In this document: piece after piece, positions 42,815 to 51,201 of the stretch
How the letters are laid out: each line of letters starts with the position of its first letter
How positions within the stretch are numbered: the stretch's first letter is position 1
DNA from: Abditibacteriaceae bacterium
Lineage (GTDB): Bacteria > Armatimonadota > Abditibacteriia > Abditibacteriales > Abditibacteriaceae
DNA: 64,000 nt
Direction: 5' to 3'
Assembly: GCA_019239895.1 (NCBI GenBank)
Contig: JAFAZH010000032.1
Location: 1 to 64,000 of the forward strand
The notes under the pieces: generated by a model
What the model saw: only the letters and a program-made list of their open reading frames with translations
Database searches by the model: none
What the model was told of the DNA's origin: nothing
Made by a program: the position numbers and the translations under genes

Positions 42815-45436
42815 TCAGCGAAAAGTTTGAATCCAGCAGGCGTGCCCGTCCGAGAAAACCTCAATCGCGCCATCGGCATCGGTGCGGTAGACCGGCACAT
42901 GGCGTTGCGCGAGACGCGTCAAGGTTTGAGACGACGGGTGTCCAAATCCATTATAGCGTCCGCAGGAAAGAATCGCAGCCTGTGGCTGGACGGCGTTCAA
43001 GAGGGGCAGGGAAGTGCTGGTCTTGGAGCCATGATGCGCCACTTTCAAAATGGTGCAGCGCAAAGGTGTACCGCGTCGCACTAAACGCTCTTCGGCTTCA
43101 TGCTCAATATCGGCTGTCAGCAGTATACTGGTGGTGCCATAATCCAGGCGCAGCACTGCCCCATTATTGTTATCGCTGGGGAAGAAAGGTTCGAGAGGAG
43201 CCAGCACGGTGAGGGTCACGCCATCGCCCAAATTCAAGCGTTGCCCCGCTCTGGCGGCATAGATCGGCACGCCATGCTCACGCAATTGCATTTTAAGCTT
43301 CTCATACTCCACGCCCTGACCCTCAGAGTGATGGGCGCGACTATTGGTTGTTGATATAGCATTGGCAGCTAAACGCGGTGCCGTTGCTCCGGCAGCCGAA
43401 CCACCATCCAACGCCAGACTAACGGGCACCTCACTCAAAACCGAGGCTAAGGCGTTGCAATGGTCGGCGTCGGCATGGGTGATGACCATTGCATCCAATT
43501 TATGCACGCCCAAAGCTTGCAGGTAAGGCACAATGATAGCGCGTCCTACGTCGCCGCGTCCCTCATCGGCCAGGCTGCCACCATCAATTAATACGGCGCG
43601 ACCGCTGGGGGCTTTAACCAGAATGCTCTCGCCTTGCCCGACATCGAGCATGGTAACGCGCAGCCATGTTGGATGAGAGGTAGCTGTACGCCAGGCGACG
43701 ATAACTGTAGTCAGCAGCACTAAAGCTGCAATAAAACCGAATGGGCGCAAGGTTTGTAAGCTTTGTCGTTGTCGTGTCCACCAGCGACTGAACTCGTAGC
43801 GCAGGATACCAGAACCTTCGCCGGGTAGAATGGCCATGACGAGCAGTGCGCCATAAATGATAACTGTCCAGTTTAAGGCAAAGGGGGTGGTGGAAGCCTG
43901 CGCGCCGGGAGTTGTGGCGGCAAACGCCGCGAGATTAGCGATACCTCGTGTCAGGGGGTAGTTCAGGGCATTGACAAATGGTATCCATAGGCCAGCGACG
44001 CCGGTGCCAACCAGAAAACCGGCTAAGGGCACGGCGATGAAATTCGCCCCAATACCCGCCGCACTAAACCGCCCGAAGTGGTAAAGCAGGAGGGGCATAG
44101 TGGCTAACTGAGCGCCAAGAGAAAGTGAAACAAACTCATTGAGGCGGTTGGAACCAGAACGTCTTTCCAATAGGCGAGTGAGCACTGGAGCCAAGGCTAT
44201 CAAGCCCCAGGTGGCGGCAAAGGTAAGTTGCAAACTGATAGAGAAAAGCTGAATCGGATCAATGAGCAAAACCAGCGACAGGGCCAGACACCAGAGCGAA
44301 AGACCATCTACATCACGCCCTAAGAGCAGCGCATAGGCGATGCATAAGCCCGCAATGGTAGCCCGCCAAATGCTGGGGCCACCACCAGTCAACAGCGCAT
44401 AAAACAGCAAAACTGGCAGCACAAACGCAATGATCCCCCAACGGCGCAAGCCAACAGCGCGTGCCAGGAAGATTATTATCAAAAGCAGGAAGCTGACCTG
44501 AGTGCCAGAAGCCACGAGCACATGACTAAGACCTGCTGCGCGAAATTGATCGCGGGTTAAAGCAGGTAATGGTTCTTGTAAGCCGCCTTGCCCAAAGACC
44601 ATCGCGCCTAATAATTGCGCTGTCGCGTGCGGGTAGGGGTGAGCCAGTTCAGGAGCACTTGAGCCAGCAAAAGCGGCTTCGTAATGATTCAATAGTCGAG
44701 TGCGTAGACCGTCAATCCACCGCGCCAAAGGGTAAGCCGCAGCACGTTGCAGGAGATGCAGTTCTGTGGCCCGGCGGAGATGGGCCTGGCACCAGCAGTT
44801 CGCTGCCACAAACTGAGTTTGCGGCGGGCGCTCGCCAGGATTGCCCGCGCGGGGCAAGTCGGCTAACTCCGCGTGCAACGACACAGCATCGCCAACCTGC
44901 ACATCAGTATCCAGGGGTGCATCAACCCAGACACGCCCGGTTATTGGAATGGATAAAGTTGAACTTGTAGTCGCGCTCACGCATTCGAGAGGGAAGCTAA
45001 TCCCGAAATCGCTGGTATCGGGAAAATCAGCCACATAGCCTTTAAGCTGCACGGGCACGCGCTGCTGTGGCCCCATTGGAAGGGGTGCGCGCACTAAGGC
45101 TGATAAGTCATTGGGTGGTGGCAGGATACGCTGGGCCGCTCTGGTGGCACACATTGCTACCAGTGCCAGGAACAGAGTAGCGCGGGCGCGGTCTGGCTGC
45201 CCGCGATGCCAGGAGCAATAGGCGCAAAAGCAACAGCCTAAGCCGATGGCAAAGGGTAAAAGCAAAATGAATGCTTCGCGTGTGGTGGCGCGGCTAAAAG
45301 TGGCAAAGAATGACCCCAAGGCACAGCCCACCACAGTAGCAGGCGCAATCCATAACAAGGGCCGGTGGCGTAATGAGATGAATAACAACTCACGCCAGGT
45401 GCGCTGAGGTGGTACAGGCGGCGAGAGCGTACCCAT
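42815..45436 (-). CDS. comEC: ComEC/Rec2 DNA-uptake channel with metallo-beta-lactamase domain
   Basis: 873 residues, typical of full-length ComEC. N-terminal membrane segments (about 27-85) surround a DUF4131/OB region. The competence domain (about 270-560) has AAGLSHVLVASGTQVSFLL and many membrane segments. The C-terminal MBL domain (about 590-870) has LDVGQGESILVK and THADADHCNA (HxDxDH type). It transports single-stranded DNA across the inner membrane, and the MBL domain may degrade the other strand. No other com gene is in the window. Confidence 0.93.
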   Translation of the reverse strand: MGTLSPPVPPQRTWRELLFISLRHRPLLWIAPATVVGCALGSFFATFSRATTREAFILLLPFAIGLGCCFCAYCSWHRGQPDRARATLFLALVAMCATRAAQRILPPPNDLSALVRAPLPMGPQQRVPVQLKGYVADFPDTSDFGISFPLECVSATTSSTLSIPITGRVWVDAPLDTDVQVGDAVSLHAELADLPRAGNPGERPPQTQFVAANCWCQAHLRRATELHLLQRAAAYPLARWIDGLRTRLLNHYEAAFAGSSAPELAHPYPHATAQLLGAMVFGQGGLQEPLPALTRDQFRAAGLSHVLVASGTQVSFLLLIIIFLARAVGLRRWGIIAFVLPVLLFYALLTGGGPSIWRATIAGLCIAYALLLGRDVDGLSLWCLALSLVLLIDPIQLFSISLQLTFAATWGLIALAPVLTRLLERRSGSNRLNEFVSLSLGAQLATMPLLLYHFGRFSAAGIGANFIAVPLAGFLVGTGVAGLWIPFVNALNYPLTRGIANLAAFAATTPGAQASTTPFALNWTVIIYGALLVMAILPGEGSGILRYEFSRWWTRQRQSLQTLRPFGFIAALVLLTTVIVAWRTATSHPTWLRVTMLDVGQGESILVKAPSGRAVLIDGGSLADEGRGDVGRAIIVPYLQALGVHKLDAMVITHADADHCNALASVLSEVPVSLALDGGSAAGATAPRLAANAISTTNSRAHHSEGQGVEYEKLKMQLREHGVPIYAARAGQRLNLGDGVTLTVLAPLEPFFPSDNNNGAVLRLDYGTTSILLTADIEHEAEERLVRRGTPLRCTILKVAHHGSKTSTSLPLLNAVQPQAAILSCGRYNGFGHPSSQTLTRLAQRHVPVYRTDADGAIEVFSDGHACWIQTFR

Positions 45437-45483
45437 AGCAGGACAAGAAATTCAGGCCCGACGATTACGCAGTGACTCTAAAT

Positions 45484-46764
45484 TTAGAGTGCTTCGGCTG
45501 GTGCCACTTCCAGGCTGGCGGTGCCGATGTGCTCGTCTTCAACGGTGGGCGCACGGAAAGTGAGCATATAGGCCACAGCACAAACTAATGTGGTCACCGC
45601 GGGTAGGATGAAGACAGGAGGCCAATTGGTTTTGCCTGCTACGGTATAATGCTGTTGCACCATACCACAGAAGATGCTGCCCAGCAGATTGCCAATGCCA
45701 AGCGTCACAAATGTGAGCAAACTCTGTGCACTGCCGCGAATGTCTTTTGGCGATACCCGGTCTACATAAAGCTGTTGCACCACAAGGACAAAAGCATAAC
45801 CAAAGCCATGCAAGGCTAAGGAAGCAATGACTAATTCAATTGGTTTGCCGATGGCAAAAATAATATAACGTAAGGGCCAGGCAAAGCTACCCAGCAGCAA
45901 GCACCAGCGCATTCCCTTTGAGGGCAGCCACAGCGGTAAGAGCAACGCAAGGGCGGCGATCTCGGCGATTTGGCTGATGCTCTTGACGATGGGGATGTAA
46001 GTGTGAGGAACAGTCAGACTTTCGAGGTACTGACCAGATAGGACATAGAAGAACTGGAATTCGGTGGCGGCGATAAAGGAAATCGCCATAAAGACCGTAA
46101 AACCGGGCACGCTCTTAAACAGGGTAAAGGCGCGGCGAAAGGCAAAAGGATCAACCCGCTGGTCTTTGGCTGGGGGGGTATGCGGCAGAAAAAGAGAAAA
46201 GATCGCCATGATGACGCCCAGAATCCCGGCGAGCTGCATTTCGGGAATCGGGCCATGTAAACCTTTGGGATCAGCGGCGTGGGTCAGGAGCATATAACCG
46301 GTGAGAACAAACCCGGCCACAATCCAACCAATCGTGCCTGCGGTGCGAATCCAGGAGAAATCACGCTCGCGGCGGGCTTCGTCTTTTTCCACTTTCTCAA
46401 TATGGAAGAAGGCGATGGAATTGGTAATGCCCAAACTTGGTGCAAACAACAGTGACCAGATGAACATCCACAGCATAAATCCGTGCGCTGTGGTCTGCGT
46501 CGCCATCATAAAAGCAGCCCCGGCAGCTAAGAGATGCGAAACGGCCAGAAAAATCTGGCTGGGCATGAAGCGGTCTACTAGTTGCCCACCAATGAAAGGG
46601 CTGATGATACAGGCCAACCACAGCGCGGCGTAAGTATTGCCGACATCTTGCGGCTGAATGCCACGGTTGATGAGAGTGGCGCTCAGAATCGGCATCCACG
46701 CGCCCCAGACGGCATATTCGATAAACATCATGACTGACAGCAAGACACGCACAATAGCTCTCAT
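45484..46764 (-). CDS. MFS transporter, nucleoside:proton symporter-like
   Basis: 426 residues from ATG 46764, which has CAGGAG 10 bases upstream; a TTG 9 bases earlier would be too close to that site. About 12 membrane segments. The start (LLSVMMFIEYAVWGAWMPIL) and GGQLVDRFMPSQ loop match the NupG/XapB-type symporters common in Planctomycetes and Bacteroidetes. The substrate could be nucleosides or sugars. It is divergent from the two-component system. Whether the TGTGA direct repeats between them also affect it is unknown. Confidence 0.85.
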   Translation of the reverse strand: MRAIVRVLLSVMMFIEYAVWGAWMPILSATLINRGIQPQDVGNTYAALWLACIISPFIGGQLVDRFMPSQIFLAVSHLLAAGAAFMMATQTTAHGFMLWMFIWSLLFAPSLGITNSIAFFHIEKVEKDEARRERDFSWIRTAGTIGWIVAGFVLTGYMLLTHAADPKGLHGPIPEMQLAGILGVIMAIFSLFLPHTPPAKDQRVDPFAFRRAFTLFKSVPGFTVFMAISFIAATEFQFFYVLSGQYLESLTVPHTYIPIVKSISQIAEIAALALLLPLWLPSKGMRWCLLLGSFAWPLRYIIFAIGKPIELVIASLALHGFGYAFVLVVQQLYVDRVSPKDIRGSAQSLLTFVTLGIGNLLGSIFCGMVQQHYTVAGKTNWPPVFILPAVTTLVCAVAYMLTFRAPTVEDEHIGTASLEVAPAEAL

Positions 46765-46930
46765 TGGCAGCAAACTCCTGTTCCCATCGTTTCATTGAGC
46801 GACATTAATTCCATTGGTGGAACTCTTGGGGATTATGATAGCATAAGCCGTAATGACTTTGGCGTCAAGCGATAGCTGAAACTTCACTTATTTGTGGCCT
46901 GAAATATTTACTTATCTGTGCCACAAGAAT

Positions 46931-46986
46931 CTGTGACTAAAATGTGAATAGTTTGTGAGATAAGTGTGATGCCAGGCTCGTAGGCT
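46931..46986 (+). promoter_or_regulatory. Four GTGA direct repeats at 11-bp steps plus -10: autoregulatory promoter of the response regulator
   Basis: TGTGA begins at 46932, 46943, 46954 and 46965, exactly 11 bases apart. Eleven bases after the last GTGA is TAGGCT (46981-46986), a candidate -10. Head-to-tail half-sites at 11-bp spacing replacing a -35 box are the known layout of PhoB/OmpR-type activated promoters. ATG 47014 follows. The same layout, aligned without gaps, is found at 49261-49316; by hand count 36 of 56 bases agree, including a GCCAGG after the last half-site. Confidence 0.75.
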
Positions 46987-47013
46987 TTAAGTGAAGCCAT
47001 AAAGATTATCAGC

Positions 47014-47745
47014 ATGTCCAACACCCGTAAAATCTTAGTGATTGAAGACGATCAGGATATAGCCCATATCATACAATTGCATTTGCGCGATATGGGTTGT
47101 GAGGTGACGCTGACCCATGATGGCATTAAGGGGTTGGCCGCAGCGGAAACTGGTGCCTATGACCTTATCATTCTCGATCTGATGCTGCCTGGTCTGGATG
47201 GTTTGGAATTGTGCCGCCGGGTGCGCACGAAGCCTAACTATACCCCCATCCTCATGCTAACGGCTAAGTCTACGGAGTTAGACCGCGTATTGGGGCTGGA
47301 ACTGGGCGCGGATGATTATCTGACCAAGCCCTTCAGTGTTCGAGAATTACTGGCGCGGGTAAAAGCCCTCTTTCGGCGCATTGAAGCCTTGCAAACTACG
47401 CCTGCTACTTCGCCAACAGAAGATCAGATATTGCGAGCCGGTGATATGGTCGTTGATGTAGCGAAACGCAAGGTGACACTGGAAGACAAACCCGTCAGCT
47501 TGACGGCTAAAGAGTTTGATTTGCTGTTGCAATTTGCCGCCCATCCCGGTCGAGTTTATACACGCACACAGTTATTAGATGCTGTCTGGGGCTATGGCTA
47601 TGAAGGCTATGAGCATACGGTTAATTCGCATATTAACCGCCTACGTACCAAAATCGAGAAAGACCCCACACAGCCGCGCTATATTTTAACGGTGTGGGGT
47701 GTGGGCTATAAATTCGCCGAGCCAGAAGATTGGAGCAAGGCGTAA
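47014..47745 (+). CDS. OmpR/PhoB-family response regulator
   Basis: 243 residues. The receiver domain (1-120) has acidic pocket Glu11/Asp12/Asp13, phospho-acceptor Asp55 (IILDLMLPGLDGL), Thr83 and Lys105 (YLTKPFS). The winged-helix DNA-binding domain (about 145-240) has VSLTAKEFDLL, RTQLLDAVWGY and VNSHINRLRTKIE. It overlaps or directly precedes the histidine kinase gene. Its promoter carries four in-phase GTGA half-sites, and the same array precedes the thioredoxin-MsrB gene downstream of the kinase. It is therefore the best candidate to bind both. Confidence 0.95.
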   Translation: MSNTRKILVIEDDQDIAHIIQLHLRDMGCEVTLTHDGIKGLAAAETGAYDLIILDLMLPGLDGLELCRRVRTKPNYTPILMLTAKSTELDRVLGLELGADDYLTKPFSVRELLARVKALFRRIEALQTTPATSPTEDQILRAGDMVVDVAKRKVTLEDKPVSLTAKEFDLLLQFAAHPGRVYTRTQLLDAVWGYGYEGYEHTVNSHINRLRTKIEKDPTQPRYILTVWGVGYKFAEPEDWSKA

Positions 47746-47771
47746 GTGGCAGCAATGTTAGAAAGCACACC

Positions 47772-49277
47772 ATGTTCAGAACGCTTCATGGCAAATTATC
47801 GGCAGTGCTGCTGGGACTCCTGGCTTTGCTGGGCCTCTTTTATATCTCGCTCACCCTCTATACCACGCGCAAATATATTGAAGAAGTGGACCAGAAACTC
47901 AATCGCAAACTGGCCAGCGATTTAGCCTCGGAAAAGATTCTTTTCAAAAACGGCCATGTACATCAACCAGCGCTTAAAGAAGTCATTGATATGCTCATGG
48001 TCATTAACCCTAACATTGAGGTTTATCTGCTCGACCCGCAGGGACATATCCTCGCTTATTCCGCACCATCGGGTAAAGTAAAGCGGCAGCAGGTGTCATT
48101 AGAACCGATTCAGCGTTTCTTGAATGGCACCAATAACCTACCCATCCTGGGCGATGACCCCTCTAACCTTAATGGTCAAAAGGTTTTCTCGGTTTCTCCT
48201 GTCCCGGCTGCTCCGGGCAGTGGGCCGCTCACGGGCTATGTCTATGTAATTCTGAGCGGACGTGAATATGATTCCGTCGCGCAGATGTTACAGGGCAGTT
48301 ATATCCTACGCCTGGGACTGTGGATGATCGCCGCCAGTTTGTTGTTTGTGCTGCTAACCGGGCCATTGCTTTTTCATATTCTAACCCGCCGCCTGCGCCG
48401 TCTTACCACCGCTGTCGAAAATTTTGAAAAAGCTGGCTTCCAAGCCCCTGCCACTTTTCTCCCCGCGTCCAGTCCCTACACCCAGGATGAGATTGACCGG
48501 TTGGGCAGCGTATTTAGTCACATGGCGGCGCGTATTCAGCAGCAAGTGCAAGAGTTACGGGATGCTGATGCGCAACGCCGCGAAATGGTGAGCAATGTCT
48601 CGCACGATTTGCGCACGCCTCTTGCCGCATTGCAAGGTTATCTGGAAACGCTGCTCATCAAAGAAGGCGAATTAACCCCAGCGCAACAGCGCGAGTATTT
48701 ATCAATTGCCATTCGACACAGTGAACGACTGGGTTCTCTCGTGGCACAGTTATTCGAGTTAGCCAAGTTAGATTCGCAGGAAGTGCAAGTGCATAGTGAG
48801 CCGTTCTCACTTGCTGAACTGGTGCAGGACATCGTGCAAAAATATCAACTGGTGGCCGAGAAGCAGCAGGTGCATTTACAGACCCAGTTGAGAGCCGATT
48901 TGCCTTTCGTCACTGCGGATATTGCCCTGCTTGAACGCGCTCTGGAAAACCTGATTGAAAACGCACTGCGCCATACTGACGCAGGTGGCGTGGTAGCGGT
49001 GCTGGCGGAACCTGATACAACAACCGTGACCGTGCAGGTGAAAGACACCGGGCACGGCATAGCGACGGAGGATTTGCCGCGCATCTTTGAAAGGTTTTAT
49101 CAGGTCGCCAAGCATCGCTCTGACAAAGCCGATGGTGCCGGGCTGGGACTGGCTATTACCAAACGCATTTTAGAACTGCACCACACGGATATTCAGGTCG
49201 AAAGTGTCCTTAATTCCGGCACCACGTTTTCTTTTACGCTGCCGATTTATCGGGCTACCCCTGTGATAGAAAAGTGA
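47772..49277 (+). CDS. Membrane sensor histidine kinase
   Basis: 501 residues from ATG 47772; an in-frame TTG at 47730 would overlap the regulator gene by 16 bases. Membrane segments lie at about 10-31 and 178-198 and flank an extracytoplasmic sensor of about 145 residues (dCache/PAS-like, with IEVYLLDPQGHILAYSAPSG). HAMP follows at about 200-260, then HisKA with phospho-acceptor His278 (SNVSHDLRTPLAAL) and HATPase_c with the N, G1 and G2 boxes (NLIENALRHT, DTGHGIA, GAGLGLAI). Its stop codon lies inside the GTGA array that precedes the thioredoxin-MsrB gene. The signal sensed is unknown; the target suggests envelope oxidative stress (inferred). Confidence 0.93.
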   Translation: MFRTLHGKLSAVLLGLLALLGLFYISLTLYTTRKYIEEVDQKLNRKLASDLASEKILFKNGHVHQPALKEVIDMLMVINPNIEVYLLDPQGHILAYSAPSGKVKRQQVSLEPIQRFLNGTNNLPILGDDPSNLNGQKVFSVSPVPAAPGSGPLTGYVYVILSGREYDSVAQMLQGSYILRLGLWMIAASLLFVLLTGPLLFHILTRRLRRLTTAVENFEKAGFQAPATFLPASSPYTQDEIDRLGSVFSHMAARIQQQVQELRDADAQRREMVSNVSHDLRTPLAALQGYLETLLIKEGELTPAQQREYLSIAIRHSERLGSLVAQLFELAKLDSQEVQVHSEPFSLAELVQDIVQKYQLVAEKQQVHLQTQLRADLPFVTADIALLERALENLIENALRHTDAGGVVAVLAEPDTTTVTVQVKDTGHGIATEDLPRIFERFYQVAKHRSDKADGAGLGLAITKRILELHHTDIQVESVLNSGTTFSFTLPIYRATPVIEK

Positions 49278-49316
49278 CATTTATGTGAGAACAGCGTGAA
49301 GCCAGGGCATTATATT
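49261..49316 (+). promoter_or_regulatory. Second GTGA array with -10: predicted response-regulator target before thioredoxin-msrB
   Basis: Half-sites TGTGA, AGTGA, TGTGA and CGTGA begin at 49262, 49273, 49284 and 49295, again exactly 11 bases apart. TATATT (49311-49316) lies 11 bases after the last, a better -10 than in the first copy. The array overlaps the last codons of the histidine kinase. ATG 49372 is 56 bases downstream of the -10. Confidence 0.75.
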
Positions 49317-49371
49317 GGTAGAGGTAGGGCAAAGGTGCCAACTCAACGGAGAGCGCACCGGGAGAAAGAAT

Positions 49372-50442
49372 ATGCTAAGACAACAGAGTTCGAGTCGTTG
49401 GCTAAAGCTGGGAGTCGGGGCCTGTGCCATCACAGGAGTGTTGACGTGGTTGCGTGGCCCCGCTAAAGTTGTGGCACAGGTTGCCCAGAACCCACTCTAT
49501 AAACCCGCGCCGGAACTCGTCGGTGGCCCCTGGCTCAATACGCCTGATGGTGCGCCAATTAAATGGTCTGACCGCAAAGGCAAGGTCACCATTGTTCACT
49601 TCTGGACGTTCGCCTGCATTAACTGCAAGCACAACCTGCCCAGTTATGCGAAGTGGGCGAAGCTGTTTGCGGATAAGGATGTGACGGTGATTGGCATCCA
49701 CACGCCTGAAACCGACTATGAACGCGATCCAAAGAATGTGGCGCAAGCGGTCAAGGACCTGGGCATCACTTATCCAGTGCTATTAGACCGCACCGGGGAT
49801 AACTGGCACCGCTGGCACCAGCAATACTGGCCAACCGTCTATCTGATAGATAAAACCGGACGGGTGCGTTATGGCTGGGAAGGCGAACTGGAATATAACC
49901 ACATGGGCGGCGAGGCGAAGTTGACACGCCTGGTGCAGCAATTGCTCAACGAGCCAGCAGGTCGCACGAGCGACGCATCTTCCGCCACGAATCCGGCGAA
50001 TATTAAACTAACCAGTTGGAAATCTACAGGAGGAAAGACAGCTAACATGACTAAAGTAACTAAAACCGATGAAGAATGGCGTCAGGAACTAACCCCGGAG
50101 CAGTATCAAGTGACGCGGCAGCATGGCACGGAGCGAGCCTTCACGGGGGAATACTGGAACAACCACGAAAAGGGCATCTACAAGTGCGTCTGTTGCGGCC
50201 AGGAGTTATTTGATTCCGATACCAAGTTCGATTCCGGCACGGGTTGGCCCAGTTTTTACCAACCGATTTCGCAGGACGATGTCGAGGAGAAAACCGATAG
50301 CAGCTATGGCATGAGGCGCACCGAAGTGCTGTGCAGTAATTGCCAGGCGCACCTTGGCCATGTCTTTGACGATGGCCCACAACCCACTGGTCAACGCTAT
50401 TGCATGAACTCCGCCTCTCTTAAATTCGAGAAGAAACCTTAA
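49372..50442 (+). CDS. msrB: Exported thioredoxin-like / methionine-R-sulfoxide reductase (MsrB) fusion
   Basis: 356 residues from ATG 49372 (GGGAGAAAG upstream; an earlier TTG at 49315 is in frame). A signal anchor at about 11-33 is followed by a redoxin/TlpA-like domain (about 45-195) with active site Cys82-Ile-Asn-Cys85 ([13 protein letters not shown]). The MsrB domain (about 232-354) has zinc Cys272/Cys275 and Cys321/Cys324, GTGWPSFY, and catalytic Cys344 (RYCMNSASL). MsrB repairs methionine-R-sulfoxide, and the fused thioredoxin would regenerate it, as in Neisseria PilB. An AGGAGG precedes an internal ATG at the start of the MsrB domain, which could give a separate cytoplasmic form. The promoter carries the GTGA array. 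Confidence 0.92.
   Translation: MLRQQSSSRWLKLGVGACAITGVLTWLRGPAKVVAQVAQNPLYKPAPELVGGPWLNTPDGAPIKWSDRKGKVTIVHFWTFACINCKHNLPSYAKWAKLFADKDVTVIGIHTPETDYERDPKNVAQAVKDLGITYPVLLDRTGDNWHRWHQQYWPTVYLIDKTGRVRYGWEGELEYNHMGGEAKLTRLVQQLLNEPAGRTSDASSATNPANIKLTSWKSTGGKTANMTKVTKTDEEWRQELTPEQYQVTRQHGTERAFTGEYWNNHEKGIYKCVCCGQELFDSDTKFDSGTGWPSFYQPISQDDVEEKTDSSYGMRRTEVLCSNCQAHLGHVFDDGPQPTGQRYCMNSASLKFEKKP
50028..50049 (+). promoter_or_regulatory. Internal Shine-Dalgarno and ATG at the MsrB domain boundary
   Basis: A perfect AGGAGG (50028-50033) is followed 13 bases later by in-frame ATG 50047, exactly at the linker between the two domains (Met226 of the fusion). Spacing is longer than optimal. If used, it gives a 131-residue MsrB lacking the signal anchor. 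It may also be a relic of two once separate genes. Confidence 0.5.
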
Positions 50443-50464
50443 TTTGGCCTTTTGTCCCTGTTGC

Positions 50465-50487
50465 GTAACAGAGCCAGCTTGTGTTAC
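50465..50487. promoter_or_regulatory. GTAACA-N11-TGTTAC dyad upstream of the small secreted protein genes
   Basis: A perfect 6+6 dyad lies 68 bases before the TTG start of the first small gene. A second GCGTAAC at 50495 repeats one from 50463. It does not share the 11-bp GTGA layout, so a different regulator would be expected. Confidence 0.35.
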
Positions 50488-50554
50488 AAAATAGGCGTAA
50501 CGTCTTTTGTGAGAAGAGTTCCAGACGTGAATTCATAAATCAGGAGGAAGCGCA

Positions 50555-50776
50555 TTGAAGAAATTAACGTCAGGTCTTGTCGCTGCCGGATTGATTGTTT
50601 GCCTTAATGCCATGCCATCCCAGGCGATGAGCAGAAGGCACCATCATCTAGTGCGTCATAGAGTGCATCATGCAATGTCATCCATGCATCACTCCATGCG
50701 CGTGATGGGCCATCACATCAGTCATGGAGCGCATAAAGTTGGCCACGAAATAAAACACGCTCTGCACAAGATGTAA
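50555..50776 (+). CDS. Small secreted His-rich protein
   Basis: 73 residues from TTG 50555, preceded by AGGAGGAAG. A signal peptide (about 1-24, ending SQA) is followed by a 49-residue mature part with about 15 His and several Met, and no Cys. Such composition suits copper, nickel or zinc binding. I know no named family. Its signal peptide closely resembles that of the next gene, which suggests tandem duplication followed by divergence of the mature part. It lies downstream of the thioredoxin-MsrB gene. Confidence 0.7.
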   Translation: MKKLTSGLVAAGLIVCLNAMPSQAMSRRHHHLVRHRVHHAMSSMHHSMRVMGHHISHGAHKVGHEIKHALHKM

Positions 50777-50839
50777 TTGCCTCAAGTTGTAATTGCTCAA
50801 GGAGTCGGGCCGTAAATTTCATAAACAGGGGAGGATTCC

Positions 50840-51115
50840 ATGAAAAAGATGATGTCAGGTTTCGCTGCTGCCGGATTAATGGTTAGCCTGTCCGCCATGC
50901 CAGCTCTGGCTAAGTCTGCCAAGACAACGCATCACATGGCGGGCAAAAAGATGGCGATGATGTGTCCTCATTGCCATGTGCGGATGAAGAACGGCAAGTG
51001 CCCCAAGTGCGGCATGACCGAAGCCGAAGCCAAGAAGATGATGCACGGCGGCAAGATGAGCAAGAAAATGGACAAGAAGATGGATGAAAAGATGGAGAAG
51101 AAAGGCAAGATGTAA
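50840..51115 (+). CDS. Small secreted Met/Lys-rich protein with a CxxC zinc-ribbon-like pair
   Basis: 91 residues. A signal peptide (about 1-24, ending ALA) precedes a mature part with CPHCH and CPKCGM (two CxxC pairs about 10 residues apart), like a zinc ribbon or the heavy-metal-binding motif found in copper-efflux proteins. A C-terminal tail of Lys, Met and Glu follows. GGGGAGGA precedes ATG 50840. It is the second of two genes in tandem, followed by a hairpin terminator. A metal-chaperone or metal-buffering role in the envelope is plausible. Confidence 0.75.
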   Translation: MKKMMSGFAAAGLMVSLSAMPALAKSAKTTHHMAGKKMAMMCPHCHVRMKNGKCPKCGMTEAEAKKMMHGGKMSKKMDKKMDEKMEKKGKM

Positions 51116-51136
51116 TTGCCTCGCGCCAAGCTCTAA

Positions 51137-51174
51137 CAAAAGCCCGTTGTCTTAATCAAGATGACGGGCTTTTG
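51137..51174. terminator. Hairpin terminator between convergent genes
   Basis: CAAAAGCCCGT (51137-51147) pairs perfectly with ACGGGCTTTTG (51164-51174), with A-rich and T-rich flanks on both strands. It follows the small secreted protein gene and precedes the end of the convergent membrane protein gene, so it can serve both directions. Confidence 0.8.
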
Positions 51175-51201
51175 CTTGGGCCGCGTCAAAACCACAGCTT
51201 A

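Noticed and set aside
46931..46969. TGTGA motifs read as CRP/FNR binding sites
   Set aside because: CRP-type sites are inverted (TGTGA-N6-TCACA). Here all four motifs point the same way at 11-bp steps, which fits OmpR/PhoB-type regulators instead.
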